DNA of 64,000 nucleotides. Origin: Hirundichthys speculiger. Taxonomy: Eukaryota > Chordata > Actinopteri > Beloniformes > Exocoetidae. Positions 25,350 through 37,214 of the stretch are shown piece after piece. The stretch's first letter is position 1, and every line of letters starts with the position of its first letter. The notes beneath the pieces are model-generated. The model was not told the origin of the DNA. It made no database searches and saw nothing but the letters and a program-made list of their open reading frames with translations. A program made the position numbers and the translations under genes. Location: NCBI GenBank assembly GCA_018398805.1, contig JAGFBZ010000555.1, forward strand, positions 310,001-374,000, written 5' to 3'.

Positions 25350-25562
25350 TTAATGGCTCGGCTTCTTGAACCGAGCGGCGCTGCTGGTGAAGGTCAGCCA
25401 GCCAACGGCTCTGTGATGGAGGCCAGCCAGCAGCCGCTCATGAACCGATTCAACCAAATCACCTGAGTCTGCTGTGTTTTCAGTGAGTCCATTGTCTTTC
25501 TGTGAGTCCGCTAACTCGCCTTGTGTACTTAGTTAGCAGCCAGTCAGAGGACTCATAGCATC
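25350..25562 (-). repeat. dispersed repeat related to the flanks of the 11.2-kb LINE insertion
   Basis: Read on the minus strand, ATGAGTCCTCTGACTGGCTG runs directly into CTAACTAAGTACACAAGGCG. At 11.2 kb the two halves of this sequence are separated by about 520 bp of LINE. The following segment resembles the 94-bp tandem unit at 11728. This looks like an uninterrupted paralogous copy. Confidence 0.5.
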
Positions 25563-25989
25563 CAGGTTAATAGGGACTACCTGAGCACCGTGGAAATGGT
25601 ATGCACTAGGTGGCAGCACTGGTCTAAACCCACTGTTACCACTGCATTACAGGCTTTTGTCATGTTGGTGAGTTGTATGGTGGACACAGATGCAGGAGTT
25701 CCCGGTAAAGTTCTTTATTAACAAAAAGCACAAAATTCAAACTTAACTCATAGTAGCAACTGGAGATGGGACAGGAAGACAGGACCGTGGGAGGAGAACA
25801 AGACAGACCTTCAAAGTAAAACAGGAAACAAGGTCGACTACAGACAGGGGAGACGAGAACACTAACCAAACCCACAAAACATGCTCTGCCCAACCCACAC
25901 CATAACAGTTTAGGAAGATATGAACATTTTTGGTTTGAAAAAAAAAAAAAAAAAAAACAATATGAAACTCCCGCTGATTTGGATGGCAC

Positions 25990-26160
25990 TGATTTAACGT
26001 GATGGGGAATTTCACAAGAGATTCCAGGTTCCATCATTTTGGCAATGAGATGATCAGCACTGACTGAGAGACAAGAGGTGATCCTGTTTGCCTTCCCTGG
26101 AATAACTGGAAGAAACTGCTAGCCCAGAAAGGTGCATATCTACAAAGCACCAAATGAAAG
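25990..26160. repeat. dispersed repeat, copy 1 (second copy near 41290)
   Basis: About 160 bp similar to 41290-41450: both contain ATCAGCACTGAC, GGTGATC(C/A)TGTTT, CCTGGAAT(A/G)AC and CAGAT/CATATCT(A/G)CAAAGC blocks in the same order. The 41-kb copy follows a THAP-like reading frame, so this may be the 3' part of a THAP-bearing transposon. Confidence 0.55.
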
Positions 26161-26169
26161 TTAATTTTG

Positions 26170-28430
26170 CCCCCTTACATGTCATTATTCCGCAGTAGTC
26201 AGAAGGACTACTGTGAAGGAGCGTCTCTGCACCCAGATATTAAAGCTGATGGCAGCGAGTTCCCATCCATGTTTTCTAATGAGAGGCTTCATCCGTGTTG
26301 CCTGCTGATACTTTATCTGATCTCAACAGCTCCGTTGTTGCCAGAGAACAAACACAACATAACAACGCAGCCATGGAGATGTATTGGCCCATCCGTCTTT
26401 TTTTTTTTTAAGCTTTTGTCCTCCTTTTACACTGCAACAATATGATTTCTCTTTGGGGTTTAGTGAAGTATTATTCAACTCAATCCAAATACACAAATAC
26501 ATGTCTTTTTTTCATAATATGTCCCCTTCAAAAATGTTTTAAATGTTGCACTTTAAGCACACAAACCCACAAGCCATTTCTTTCAGTGGAAAAATATCTT
26601 TTATACATTCCACATTCAGTTTTTGTCCAGTTTTGTCATTTTTAACTCTGAAAGCAGGAGTTTACTGCTTGTTTCATAAACAAGTTTGACTTATTGGAAA
26701 GATCTGTGGCCCCTGTGGTGGCTGTGGCTGCTCAACGGCTCCTCTTCTTGACAACAGCATCTCTCCACACGAAGAGGGAGAAGCTCGTGGTCGCCTCGCT
26801 CTCACACCCTCACATTCCTCCAGAAATTAGATCCAAAACAAGCTCACAGGTTTTCAGTCGACTGCATTCTGCTCTTTCTCACAGAAGACGGAGGAAGTTG
26901 AATGCACAGGGTCCTCTAGTGGTGGAAAGAAAGCAGTGCATTTCCAGTCTGCTCTGACACACAAACTGTCACTGGTGCTTCACACAATAACACCGGGTTG
27001 CAAAGAAGAAAAACGTTGCATCAGTTCAGGGCTAGAGCTGCTGTCTTTATCCTGCATTACTGTTATTTTTTCCATATTACCCCTAAATTATTTATCCCAA
27101 ATGACTACACAATAACTTCCTTTTCTTTTCAAACTTATCAAACTGCCTCAACAATGTGTATTTGTGATGACGGTGTCTAATCTTTCTTTATTCTAACAGC
27201 ATTTGGAAACATTAGCTGCTTTATCATGTCACCCTGGAGAGTGATTTAGAGCAAAAAGCTCCGTTTAGTCTAATTTGATAAAGTGCCTTTACACAGTTTG
27301 AGGTGAAATGTGCTGCGGTGTTGTGCAACTGAAAGGGAAGATTGTGGAGACGCTGATGAAGAGCAGCGACTTGAGTGGTTTCTGACTGCCATGGCTAAAT
27401 ATTGTCAATTCTCCGTGAGGTGAGCGGATGTTGCTGGTTGTCTCAGTTAAATGTCAAACCACACTCTAATACACATTCACACATACACCACCTGGACCAC
27501 CTGACAGGACATGTAAACACACACACGCACATGCACAGCTCAGGCTGACATGCCCACCCCTCAGCTCTCAGCTCTCAATCCACAACGACACAGGAAGTCA
27601 CGGGGTGACCCATTTCTACCAGAGCTTTTATTTTGTTTGGTCTCTGTACAGATGTCACTAAATGCAACGGAAACATGCTGCAAGTGTAGAGACAAGACAG
27701 GCGACGTTTACCATTGACCCCGTTGACTGATTTATGAGAGCGCTAATATGAGAGCCTGCCATGCCTGAGGGCTCCTTCACCTGTAAACTGTGACAGGTGC
27801 AGCTTTGTTGTCGGATCTATGATCTTTCTTGGTGAACATTTGGTATGACAGCAAAGATTTCAGAAGAAGTACAAAAGTAACACACAGCAACATAAATGGC
27901 AAACCAGCTGCCTTTCCTTTAACAGTAAATCAGTGTTTGATAAAAGGTCAACTTATGTAATGCTTAATGCCAGAGACTCAAGAGGTTAAACATGTCATCA
28001 AGTCATAAGCTACCAGACACTCAAATATGAAGCAGCATTACACATAGTTGCTATTTACACAATAAAACACATTAAAAGTCATGTTTCACTGCTTTCAAAG
28101 CCCCACAGGAAGTTGTATTTCTGCTAAATATGGGTTTAATGAGTTCTTAGATGTAGCTTTGTAAAAGTTAAAGTAAATAGAAACCTACATGTACCATCAT
28201 TAACTGAGGCTGGAATTCAGTTTTAATATGTGTTGAAGTCACAGAGACTAAAATGTGGATGGTTTAAAGTATTATCTCACTGACATCGGACCAGACCGTT
28301 CATTCAGTCTACTGGTGCATTTTTCTGCTGTCCTGCACTAATAAATGCTAACCAGTGATTTGAGCCATTAGAATAACAATCTAAAATAAAAAAACAAAAG
28401 AAAAAAAAACAAGCTAAGAGAATGTAAATG
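26170..28430. other. intergenic stretch without recognised genes
   Basis: Includes simple A and T runs and short CA-rich tracts near 27480-27540. The open frame at 26694-26957 is low-complexity-like and unrecognised. Part may be an extended il2rb 3' UTR (TTTATT near 27629 is AATAAA on the minus strand), which is weak inference. Confidence 0.35.
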
Positions 28431-28619
28431 AGCTGATCAGCACGGTTCTAAATGGTAAAGGTTAACTGTAAAGCTGCTCTGCTCAGACTATTTATAGACA
28501 GACTGATCAAAAGGGTTTCACGTTGAGGCCCAACCGCTCAGACTGAGCTCCTCTGCAGCTTCTTGACTGAACATAAACATTAATGTTAGTTAATGCAGAA
28601 AAGGCTCAGACCAACCAGA

Positions 28620-29275
28620 TGTGTGTCAGATCCTTAGATTTACAGAAGCTCATCCATGTCCACCTCCAGCTCTTCCAAAAAGACTATTAGACATCTTCAG
28701 TTTATTCTTAACGCTGCTGCCAGAGTTTTCTCAAATTGATCAGTAATATATAATTCTGATCTCCTTGTAGAATATAAAGCCAGCAGAGCTCTGAGATCTT
28801 TAGGAGGCAGCCAGCTGGTGGAAACTCAAGTTAGAACCAAACAGGGTGAGAATGGATTTAGTTACTATGCTGCACACAGATGGAATAAGCTTCTTGTTGA
28901 TATTAGACACCTTTACATTTTTCTTATGTGTTTGTTTAATTCAGTTTTCACTGTCTTTACTTGTCTAAGGTTAGCTTTATTGCCTTTTCACCTAAATGTA
29001 TTTTTTAGGTTTTATAGTAGACTTTATAAGCATTCCTTTGCTGTTTCTATGAAATAAACATTGTTTTTTTGTTTTTCAAATTTTTTATTTTAAAAGCTTA
29101 AGTTTCTTTAAATTTCCTTGTCTTCTACAATTTAGGTAGCAGAGAGCAAATATTATTAAGTATCTTTTAGTGTAATGTAGCAAGTAAAATGTGGCAAGTA
29201 AAAAAAAACTCCCCTTTAAGAGGGAAGAAACCTTGAGCAGGACCTGACTCAGAGGGGGTGCTCTTATATTATGAC
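28620..29275 (+). mobile_element. LINE 3'-end relic
   Basis: Frame 28818-29057 encodes VRTKQGENGFSYYAAHRWNK, which resembles the conserved C-terminal segment of fish L2/Rex-type reverse transcriptases (typically RTKQG...AFS..AP..WN.L). Downstream, GGGAAGAAACCTTGAGCAGG near 29223 is a common fish LINE/SINE tail motif. No reverse transcriptase core remains. Confidence 0.65.
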
Positions 29276-30061
29276 TGGTCAGCCCAAAAAGATTCAGAAA
29301 AGACCCTTGGGGCCTCCTTCATCTCTTTCAGTGGGTCCCAGATCTGCAAGGGTTCTGTGACATCACACACCCAGATTAGAGTAGAATTACCCAGACACCC
29401 CTTTAAAAAAAAAAAAATCTCCACCCAATTTCACATCTTTCTGCATTTGTTTTAGCTCTGAAGTGGGAAGCTCAAAGCTGTAATACCGATTTCAAAAGAG
29501 GCACAGCCTATGGAGTGAAGTGTTTGACTTCACTTCCTAAAACCTGTGATGAACTTAGCATCACTGTGGAAATTTAACCAAAATATGTCACAAATATAGA
29601 ATTAAAGCAGCACAAAGGATGTCTCTTCACCTTAGAATATCAGGTTCAGTTTCAACAGACGTGATATTTGCTTACTTTTAGGAAGCTTTGTCTCACAAAG
29701 AAACTTTGGATTTGCGTCCCAGTCATCTCTTACCATAACTGCTTATCAGTTTATGGCCACGCATCACCAAAGATGAAACTAGTTCACAGAGCTAAAGTGG
29801 GCATCATAGCAGAGATGACATACAAGAAAGTAAAGACATAGCAAAATGAGAGTGGCCAAGGAAGAGACTGAACAAGAGTAAATCTCACATAGCATCATAA
29901 TCCCAACTAAACCTGCATTTCTACGGTGGGAACCTCTGAGCTAAAAATGACAAAGGTTCCTTTGTGCTGCTTTAAGACCTCTGGAAATGTTTAAACTTAA
30001 AAAAAAAATACACAGTATGTCTCCTTTAAAATAAGTAAATGGAAACTGCAATTATATGTTT
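29276..30061 (-). other. region just downstream of il2rb, probably 3' UTR in part
   Basis: Non-coding sequence immediately after the il2rb stop codon on the minus strand. The transcript end is not evident. Confidence 0.35.
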
Positions 30062-33000
30062 TCAGATGGATTTGTTGCTAAATGTTGTCTGCAGCTCTTT
30101 GAGTGTCATATATCCAGTTTTACAGGGTTCTGCAGGCATGGAGGAAGACCTGCACACGGCACCGAGGACGAGCCGTGATGCTGAGCTGTCGCTGGCTGCT
30201 GTCTCCTCCGTGTCCACCTGAAGGCTGTCAGACCAGGTCGGAACTATAGTGGGAGGCTGAGGATGAGCTGGAGCAGAGGAGGCGCACATGTGGGATGGGA
30301 GGATGAGGATGGCAGGACTCTCATCATTCAAAACCTCTTCTCCTTCTCTGCTCATGGCTCTTGCTTCATTCTTTTCCATTTCACTTTTGATCCCAAAACC
30401 AGAGTCTGGGCTCTCTGGTTCCCTCTTCAAGCTCTCATAAGAAGGAGAAGAGGAGAGTGGCAGGCACAGGGAGAGGGGAAGGCTGTGGCTTTTGGGTGGA
30501 TCTCGGAAATCATCGTCATAGGTGAAGTACGCTGGACTGGGGTGAGTTTGGGCTGAGCCACCGTCGGAGCTTGACATGAAATAGCCCATGTTTGAGTAGG
30601 TGGACATGGAGGAGGAATTGTAGACGACCCCGCTGGTGTCTGAACCAGAAGAGATGTAGCCCTGGAGCAGGGCGCTGGTGGAGCCGGAGGACTGAGAGGG
30701 GGAGGGCACCACATCCCACTCCGCACACACCTCCACTGGAGAGATCTGTTCGCATGGCTGGACCGTGAAGAATGACTCTGGAATCAACAGGGGGTTCAAC
30801 CATTTCTGGAGGGAAGAGAAAGACAGACCCATCTGCTTTGGATGATTCAGCTGTACAGACTGGATTTTACATTAGCCTCATTACATCTTTAAAACTACAC
30901 ACCTGCTGTCTTCTGTTAGATAAAACTAGATTTGTACTCGCCATGATTGTAAAAGCTGATGCTGATGAGCGCCCCATTTCTAAAAACTAATTCATACCCT
31001 CCAAACAATGAGATCACTAATTTTTATGAAATCTAACTGATTACAGTTTATTTTTCACTTTCTTTATCGAGACCACATACATTCATATTTACCGGTATAA
31101 GTTAGGCAGTGGTTCTCAAACTTTTAATACTGCGTAATACCTGAGAAACTGTTCAGCTCTCTGAGCACCACCATGATGACCAGTTTTAAAATATAGCCAC
31201 ATATGCCTTCTCAATTAGCTTTAAATTCACAGGAGAGATGTTTGTTCCTTATTGTAGTTATTTATTGTTACCTGAATTTTGTTTGAAATGTATTTATAAT
31301 GCATTGTATGTTTCCGATTTAATTTTTTAAAAAAAAAAAGGGAAAATGTGGAAAGTCCTGATGTTCCCCCTGCGTACCACCAGAGAGCGCTCACGTACCA
31401 CTGGTGGTACTCATACCACAGTTTGCGCACCACTGAGTTAGGCAGTTTGGCTACTGTAAATTGAGGATACTGAAATGTTAATAAAACCCTATTCTATAAT
31501 GTTTCCCGGAGGAGCTTCATTCTTTCTGACTGTTGAATTAGACCAGTTAGGACTAGCTCGTCAAACTCCCTAAAAGTCCTTTCATAGATACAGTTCATAC
31601 ACACACACAGACTGCATATTCATCTGCTATAACAGAACAACACACAAAGATCAACGTGAAGTAGACAAAGTGAACAACTATGATTCTCTATAAACACCTG
31701 TGGTGTAACACCTGCAGCACATGTGCCTGTGTAGCAGTGTAGCTTGTAACAATGATAATGGGTTGACCACCTGGGTTCACTTATGTGTTTGGCCCATGTA
31801 GGAAGCAGATAAGAAACAACTGAGCATAACGATTGTGAACGATTCACATGGGGCTAATGCTGTCATAGGACTCCAATTTTCATCCTATTTATATCTCAAA
31901 AGTGCCCCAAATACAATTGTTGGCTGAGGATGAGAACAATTATTTTACCTTTAGATTTCCTTCGTGGACAGAGTGGAGGGTTTGGAAGTACATGGAAGGG
32001 TTCGGTACCGGCTTTCCTTTGAGGAGCCTGATGGAGAAGAAGTGAAACAGTAATTTTGACAGGACGTATGCAGGCGCACTCACACTCGCATAATAATACA
32101 CAGAGCAGATAAATGCTGAAATATGCTCACCCCTTGGACTTGCAGCTCTTGTAAAAGATTAGAACTAGAACAATGTTGAGAGCCAAGGAGAGCACGACTC
32201 CTATCACAATGACTGAAATCTGATCCTGGAACCAGTCTGAAGCACAGGCACAACATTGTAAAATCCAGGTATTAATCAGACATGTTGGAATTTATTCTTG
32301 CTGATACTGGTACCTTTATCTGCCGTATCCACCCTGTCCTCTGCTCCCACCCAGGACGCTGTTGGGCTCCAGTCGCTCCAGTGGCTAAAAGCTCTATTAA
32401 TGGGCTTGACTTTCACCCTGACCTGCAACTTGCCCTTTAGCTGCCCTGCACGTATTCTCAGCTCTTGCTCATTTGTGGTAGAAGTCGCAGCTTCCTGATG
32501 AGAAGTAGGGAGCATCAGATAAATAGTAACACGGGCCCATGTCACGAGCTGGGTCAGTGTTGCATGCGTATGGATGGGTGCTCACCCTCCAAGGTTGGCT
32601 GCTCTGTTTGATCTGAACCTGGAATTCAAAGTTGGATTTGAACAAGTAGGAGACAGGATCCCCTGGTGTCCATGATATACAGGTGCCGTTGGCGGTGCTG
32701 CTGACCTCAGGGATCCCTGGAGGATTCATCTTAACTATATGTGCACACGTTCAAAAGTCAAACAAACATACGCAGAGGAAAAGTGCATAAAAATACATGC
32801 TTAGTTTAAAACCTAGCTTTTTTTTTAAATGATCTGTTCATGTTTTGTACCAATTGTGATTTTTTTTTTCTTCAGGCATAACTCAAACAGAAACGGCAGG
32901 TAAAGGAGTAAAAGCCACTCACTGTGATCTTTTGGCTTGTACTCTGTGAGGTTCTCCAGCCACTTGTTGCCGCACCTGATGCTGATCCTGGGCATCTTTT

Positions 33001-33731
33001 CAGAGGAGAAGAAGGTCTGGAGGGACGTGTATAAGCAATTTGTTTTTTATTAAAAAAAAACAGACCTTTATGTTTATTCAAGCGGGAACTTAACATGGAG
33101 TTCTTCATATGGAAATCAAAAAGTTGTGTGAATCTATCAATGTTTTTCTGTGTGGTGCATGTTGGGGGCTTACTGTGTTCTCAAAGAGAAAGCTGCAGCC
33201 TGGTAGAGAGTTTCCACGTTTCTTTAACGCACAGCTTCGGCTATAAAGAAAGGGGGGGGGGGGGGGTCAGTCGTTCACTGAACACAATGTGGGCCAAACA
33301 CACGAGTGAACAGATTGTTCACTCATAATATCTATTCAGAATATATGACATGCATCTTACGTGATTGGCTCCAACTGATTTGTCTCGTAATTCCGGATGC
33401 TCTTTTGTCCAGAAATCCTACAGTCCGCACCAGAACCAACCTGAGAACCGCTCCAGGTACAGCTGACATTGTTGACAAAATCATTTGTACAGACGAGTCC
33501 TAGTGTGAAAGAGACATCATAGACAAAAAGAAGGAAATTAAAAATGGACATCAGAGTCAGTGATCTTGGTTTGCACTTGAATGATAAGGAGTGAGATTCT
33601 TTAACTGCATCTTTAGGCAGCAACAGATGCAGAGGAGAGCAAGGTTTTAACTTCATACCGAGGGAGCCTTTGTGAGCGGCGTGCACTGGAACCAGAGTCA
33701 CCAGGATGCAGAAGGACCACAGCGCCTCCAT
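30062..33731 (-). CDS. il2rb: interleukin-2 receptor subunit beta
   Basis: Type I cytokine receptor chain shared by IL-2 and IL-15; signals in lymphocytes with the common gamma chain through JAK1 and STAT5. Nine coding exons (minus): 33659-33731, 33361-33499, 33174-33240, 32923-33016, 32586-32734, 32314-32494, 32131-32236, 31949-32027 and 30062-30805. Phases close throughout to 543 residues (human 551). In order: signal peptide (MEALWSFCILVTLVPVHA), domain D1 with the paired-cysteine pattern (CTNDFVNNVSCTW, then SCALKK and PGCSF), fibronectin domain D2 ending in WSDWS, a transmembrane helix (SVIVIGVVLSLALNIVLVLIFY), Box 1 (KPVPNPSMYF), KWLNPLL and ISPVEVC, and a serine-rich tail. Candidate tyrosine docking sites are NMGYFM, PAYFTYDDD and C-terminal TGYMTLKEL, the last matching human DAYLSLQEL (STAT5 site). 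The acceptor of exon 3 uses a C-only run (33252-33266). A splice acceptor at 33751-33752 implies an upstream non-coding exon. Confidence 0.93.
31107..31435. mobile_element. hAT MITE in il2rb intron 8
   Basis: Ends CAGTGGTTCTCAAACTTTT and CAGTTTGCGCACCACTG are imperfect inverted repeats of hAT type. AGTTAGG flanks both sides (31100-31106 and 31436-31442), giving a 7- or 8-bp target duplication depending on one shared base. A second, truncated copy is at 56225-56397. Confidence 0.85.
33252..33266. repeat. poly-G (minus-strand poly-C) run at an il2rb splice acceptor
   Basis: Fifteen G in a row on the plus strand. On the minus strand this is a C-only part of the polypyrimidine tract that precedes il2rb exon 3 (33174-33240). 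Confidence 0.9.
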
Positions 33732-33759
33732 GGCCTGGACGGTGACAGCGCTGCAAGCA

Positions 33760-36700
33760 GACGGGATCAATGACTTTCTGAATCAATCACATGTTCAGCA
33801 GATAGCAGCCTGTACAGAAACGGAGGCTGTACTCCTCACCTTTGCTGCGTGTTTCCCCCAATGTCATTTTTTTACCCCAATTTCTTGTCCATCTACTTTC
33901 TATAAAGGCCACCAGAGCCACTAAATCTTGATGTAAAACATAACCTAAACATTTAAAAAAAAAACCCAATCCCTGTTCAGCAAAAGCCTCGGCGAGGTCA
34001 GCAGGTGAGTGAAGATGAGCCTTCAGCAAAAATACCGACACCTGTCTGTGAGCTATAAAAGGATGACAAACGTCGTCTTCCAGTCAGAGCTTCTGTTTGG
34101 CGCTGCTAAAGTTTCATACCTTAGTCTCATACGTCTGACTTCACGCTTTTACAGGCTGGTGGTTTCTGCTTTGCAGAACTCAAAGGTCAGTCAGTTTGAT
34201 GCAGCAGGCAACAGAATAAGTCACATATATATATATATTTAAAAAAAAAACTCATTTATATACAGTTGCACATTATGAGTCAGTCGGTGTTGGGTTTTTT
34301 CCATCAAAGCATGAGGTGAAGAAGACAATAAATGACATGAGAAGTGTACATTAATACATGTATATACAAGAATAAAAAAGAGAATCTTAATGATAATTAG
34401 TTTATTTTAAAATGTTTTCACAAATAAGAGAAAAATGGGGAAAGTGTATTATTTAAATGTGATATTTATGCGAATGCATTTTAGTGTTGTTTTAGAAAAC
34501 CGACAATATTGTGTTCTAAAAATGAATGTAATTCTTTGAGGAAACTGATGTTTAAAAAGTACCTGATGATTCTCGTCAGTGGGTGGTCAAACACATCACT
34601 GCCTCCTGCCCCGGACTGCTGAGAACGTTCCCTCCGCTTCGGCTCCTCTCTCTTTCTGCTCGTTCTCTCTCTTCTGCTCTCTCTGTCACTCTTACCCATC
34701 CCTCTGTCTCCTCATTCTCACCCCTGCGCCTTCTTTTAATTGCCCAGTTACATTTTCCACTTGAAACCGCAGCTGTAGTCTAAGTCTGACAGGAAGCTTC
34801 GTGCAGCAGTGAGTGATAGTGAGAGGGGACGGGCTGGGGAGGAGAGCGAGGAGGTGCTGGGGCTGGTGGAGGAGGGTGAGGAGCCTTGCTCACTGTGCGT
34901 CTCCTCCTATACCCCCCCCCCCCCCCCCCCCCCTCTACCAACAGCCACTACCTGGGCCTTGTCACATGGTTCAAAGGTTGTAATAATTGAACAGAAAACA
35001 AGAAATACAAAGAAACACCACATCCTGTTTCAATCACGACACAAAGTGGGGTTGTATAGAGAGAAGCTCATTGTTCTGTGAAGTGGTTTGTATCAGTGAA
35101 ACTCAACTTGAAAAAGGAAGATTCAAAGGAATAAAGAGGCCTAAACCAACCAGATTTAGAAGAATGGGGTAATGTAAAACAGGCTCTCAGAGACACACTG
35201 AAGCTGTTTGACGTCTAAACCGCTGCCGTTTCAGCCACAACCACTGCAGATGCATATAACCAACTCAATTGCTTCTGAGAGGAAAAGGGTTTGAAACTAA
35301 AAGCAGCTCGTCACCCGCTGGTCACCAAACGTTTCACTTCTGTAGCAACAGGTCCCAAGACATTTCCTCTGCGTGCAATAAAATCATTAATGACTGTAAA
35401 TCAACCTCACCGTGTCATCTGTGAGTCAAAATCTGACAACATCTGGAGGTATTTATCAAATATCTGTGGCACGGTCAAAATACCACAGGGATGCAGTGGA
35501 AAAGATCCATTTTCAACCATGTCTGTGCATCTCTATTCACAGCAGCCAGTTTAAGGGTCAATGACTTGATTTAACTCCATCCTTCTCTCCTGTGGGGTGG
35601 GCTTTTTCTTTTTTTTTTTTTAATTCCTGCTCCACTGGAGCGCTCACTTTCTGCAGAATGGTGTTTTACTGAGATAAAGATGGAGAGGCTGGTAGCTCTA
35701 CTCTTGTCTGGGTCTGTGATGTCACAGTACCCTGCAAATCTGAACGGCTCACTGAGTGAAAAATGTTGAGAGCTGGACCAAACAAAGTGTTGTGTTTGAA
35801 GTTTTGGGTTGGTCGTCACTTCCCTCTCTCATGTTACCTTTAAAGGACCACTCCAGAGTCAAAACAGCTACAGGTCTATTAGATAATAAGGAGTGTAAGC
35901 CTTTGTTTGGGACCAAAATGCTTTGAATTAAAACAGAGTGAAAACAAAATATGCGTTTGAAGGAAAATAGCAATTAATGTTAGCACTTTAATGTTATCAC
36001 CGTATGTCAAAATAAACTTGTTTGAGCCTCTGGCATGACTCAAAAATGAAATACAAATTAATATTCAGACACTAATGCATGTAATCCTCGTCAGCACATG
36101 TTATAAAGTGGCCTCTTGAAGTTTATTTTTTAAAAAGCAACATGTCTTTTCTCATTTACCCATCTATTTAAACACAGAAATAAAAGAATGAAATTATTTG
36201 ATATGAATCATCTTTATTCCATCAACTTATGACATCTAATATCGTTACCTGAACTGAACTGAATCTAATCAAAATCTAAATAAAATCTAATCTTAGCAGA
36301 CTTGAATTGTTGTCCAGTTAATGAATGTTTTATTGCAATGATTCACACCCCTACCATCTATTTAAATCAGACTAAACTGCTCCTGTTGTAGGTTTTAGGA
36401 TTATCAACATTTTTTCTAAATGCCATAATGAGAGAGAGAATTTTCTTTCAAGTCAGAAGTTTACATGCATTTCTTTAGTATTGATGTGTCTGTTTTCTCA
36501 TATTTCTGCTTTTACTTGTGTCCCCAATCTTTCTTCTGCTGGTCCTGGGACAGCGAGAGAATCTCTGGGCAACGCACCAAGAGCTAAAGAGATAAGAGTC
36601 CCAACAGAGGCCAGAAACACCTGCTACTTCGCTGGATTCCCTCAACAAGGTTGTGGCGTCGCACACGTGTACAAGAGCTACCGTAATGTTATTACCAAGT

Positions 36701-37080
36701 TGAAATCCGACAACGCCACCTTGGGAATTGCATCCAAAGAATTTCAAGATAGTGGGAATGTTATAACTCAAAAAGGCATTTATGTCCATTCAACCAATAC
36801 ACAAGTTAGGAGACGTGGTTCCCAAATAAACCATACAATTTTATTTAGAGGTATAAAAAAATATGAATATAAAAAAACAGCAAATACGGTCAACCCTATT
36901 TCGACAGCTGATGCCAGTGGTGGGAGGAGTGGTGGAATAATAACGTAACATTAAAAAGACTTACATTTACTAAGTTAAACAAAAAGATCAATAGAACTTG
37001 TTAGGCTACTTTCTAGATTCGCCTGGAAGAAAACAAAGAAGCTCGTTGGCTAAAGATGCTCGTTTTGCAGTCAAGTAGGA
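33760..37080. other. region upstream of il2rb
   Basis: No exon with convincing coding support. It contains a short AT microsatellite (about 34221-34240), a pyrimidine-rich tract (34625-34730), and an inverted-end-like Tc1 motif GTCAGAAGTTTACATGC at 36452. The 155-codon frame at 36481-36948 has no recognised domain and may be a decayed transposon. A weak minus-strand donor (AAG/GTATGA) near 34121 could end an il2rb 5' exon. Confidence 0.35.
34912..34933. repeat. poly-C run
   Basis: Uninterrupted run of 22 C, a likely length-variable and sequencing-error-prone site. Confidence 0.9.
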
Positions 37081-37082
37081 AC

Positions 37083-37155
37083 TGACTGTAGGAAAACACA
37101 TTTTCACAAACCTCTCTCTTTTTTTTTTTAAATTTCATTCTTGATTGGCACTTAA
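37083..37155 (+). repeat. left arm of a 2.6-kb-spaced inverted repeat
   Basis: TGACTGTAGGAAAACACATT through CTTGATTGGCACTTAAT is the inverse of 39599-39669, with only small gaps in the A/T run. The arms enclose an L2 LINE. They may be terminal inverted repeats of an older DNA transposon that received the LINE. Confidence 0.8.
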
Positions 37156-37214
37156 TCAGCAGGAGCCAGTGCTGCATGTAATGTCATCAGTTCTGCGGTT
37201 TCTAAATTACAAAA

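Noticed and set aside
26694..26957. 87-codon open frame on the plus strand
   Set aside because: No homology that I recognise and no intron-exon signals; treated as chance.
36481..36948. 155-codon open frame on the plus strand
   Set aside because: No recognised domain, no splice or promoter context, and Tc1-like terminal sequence lies just upstream. Not reported as a gene.
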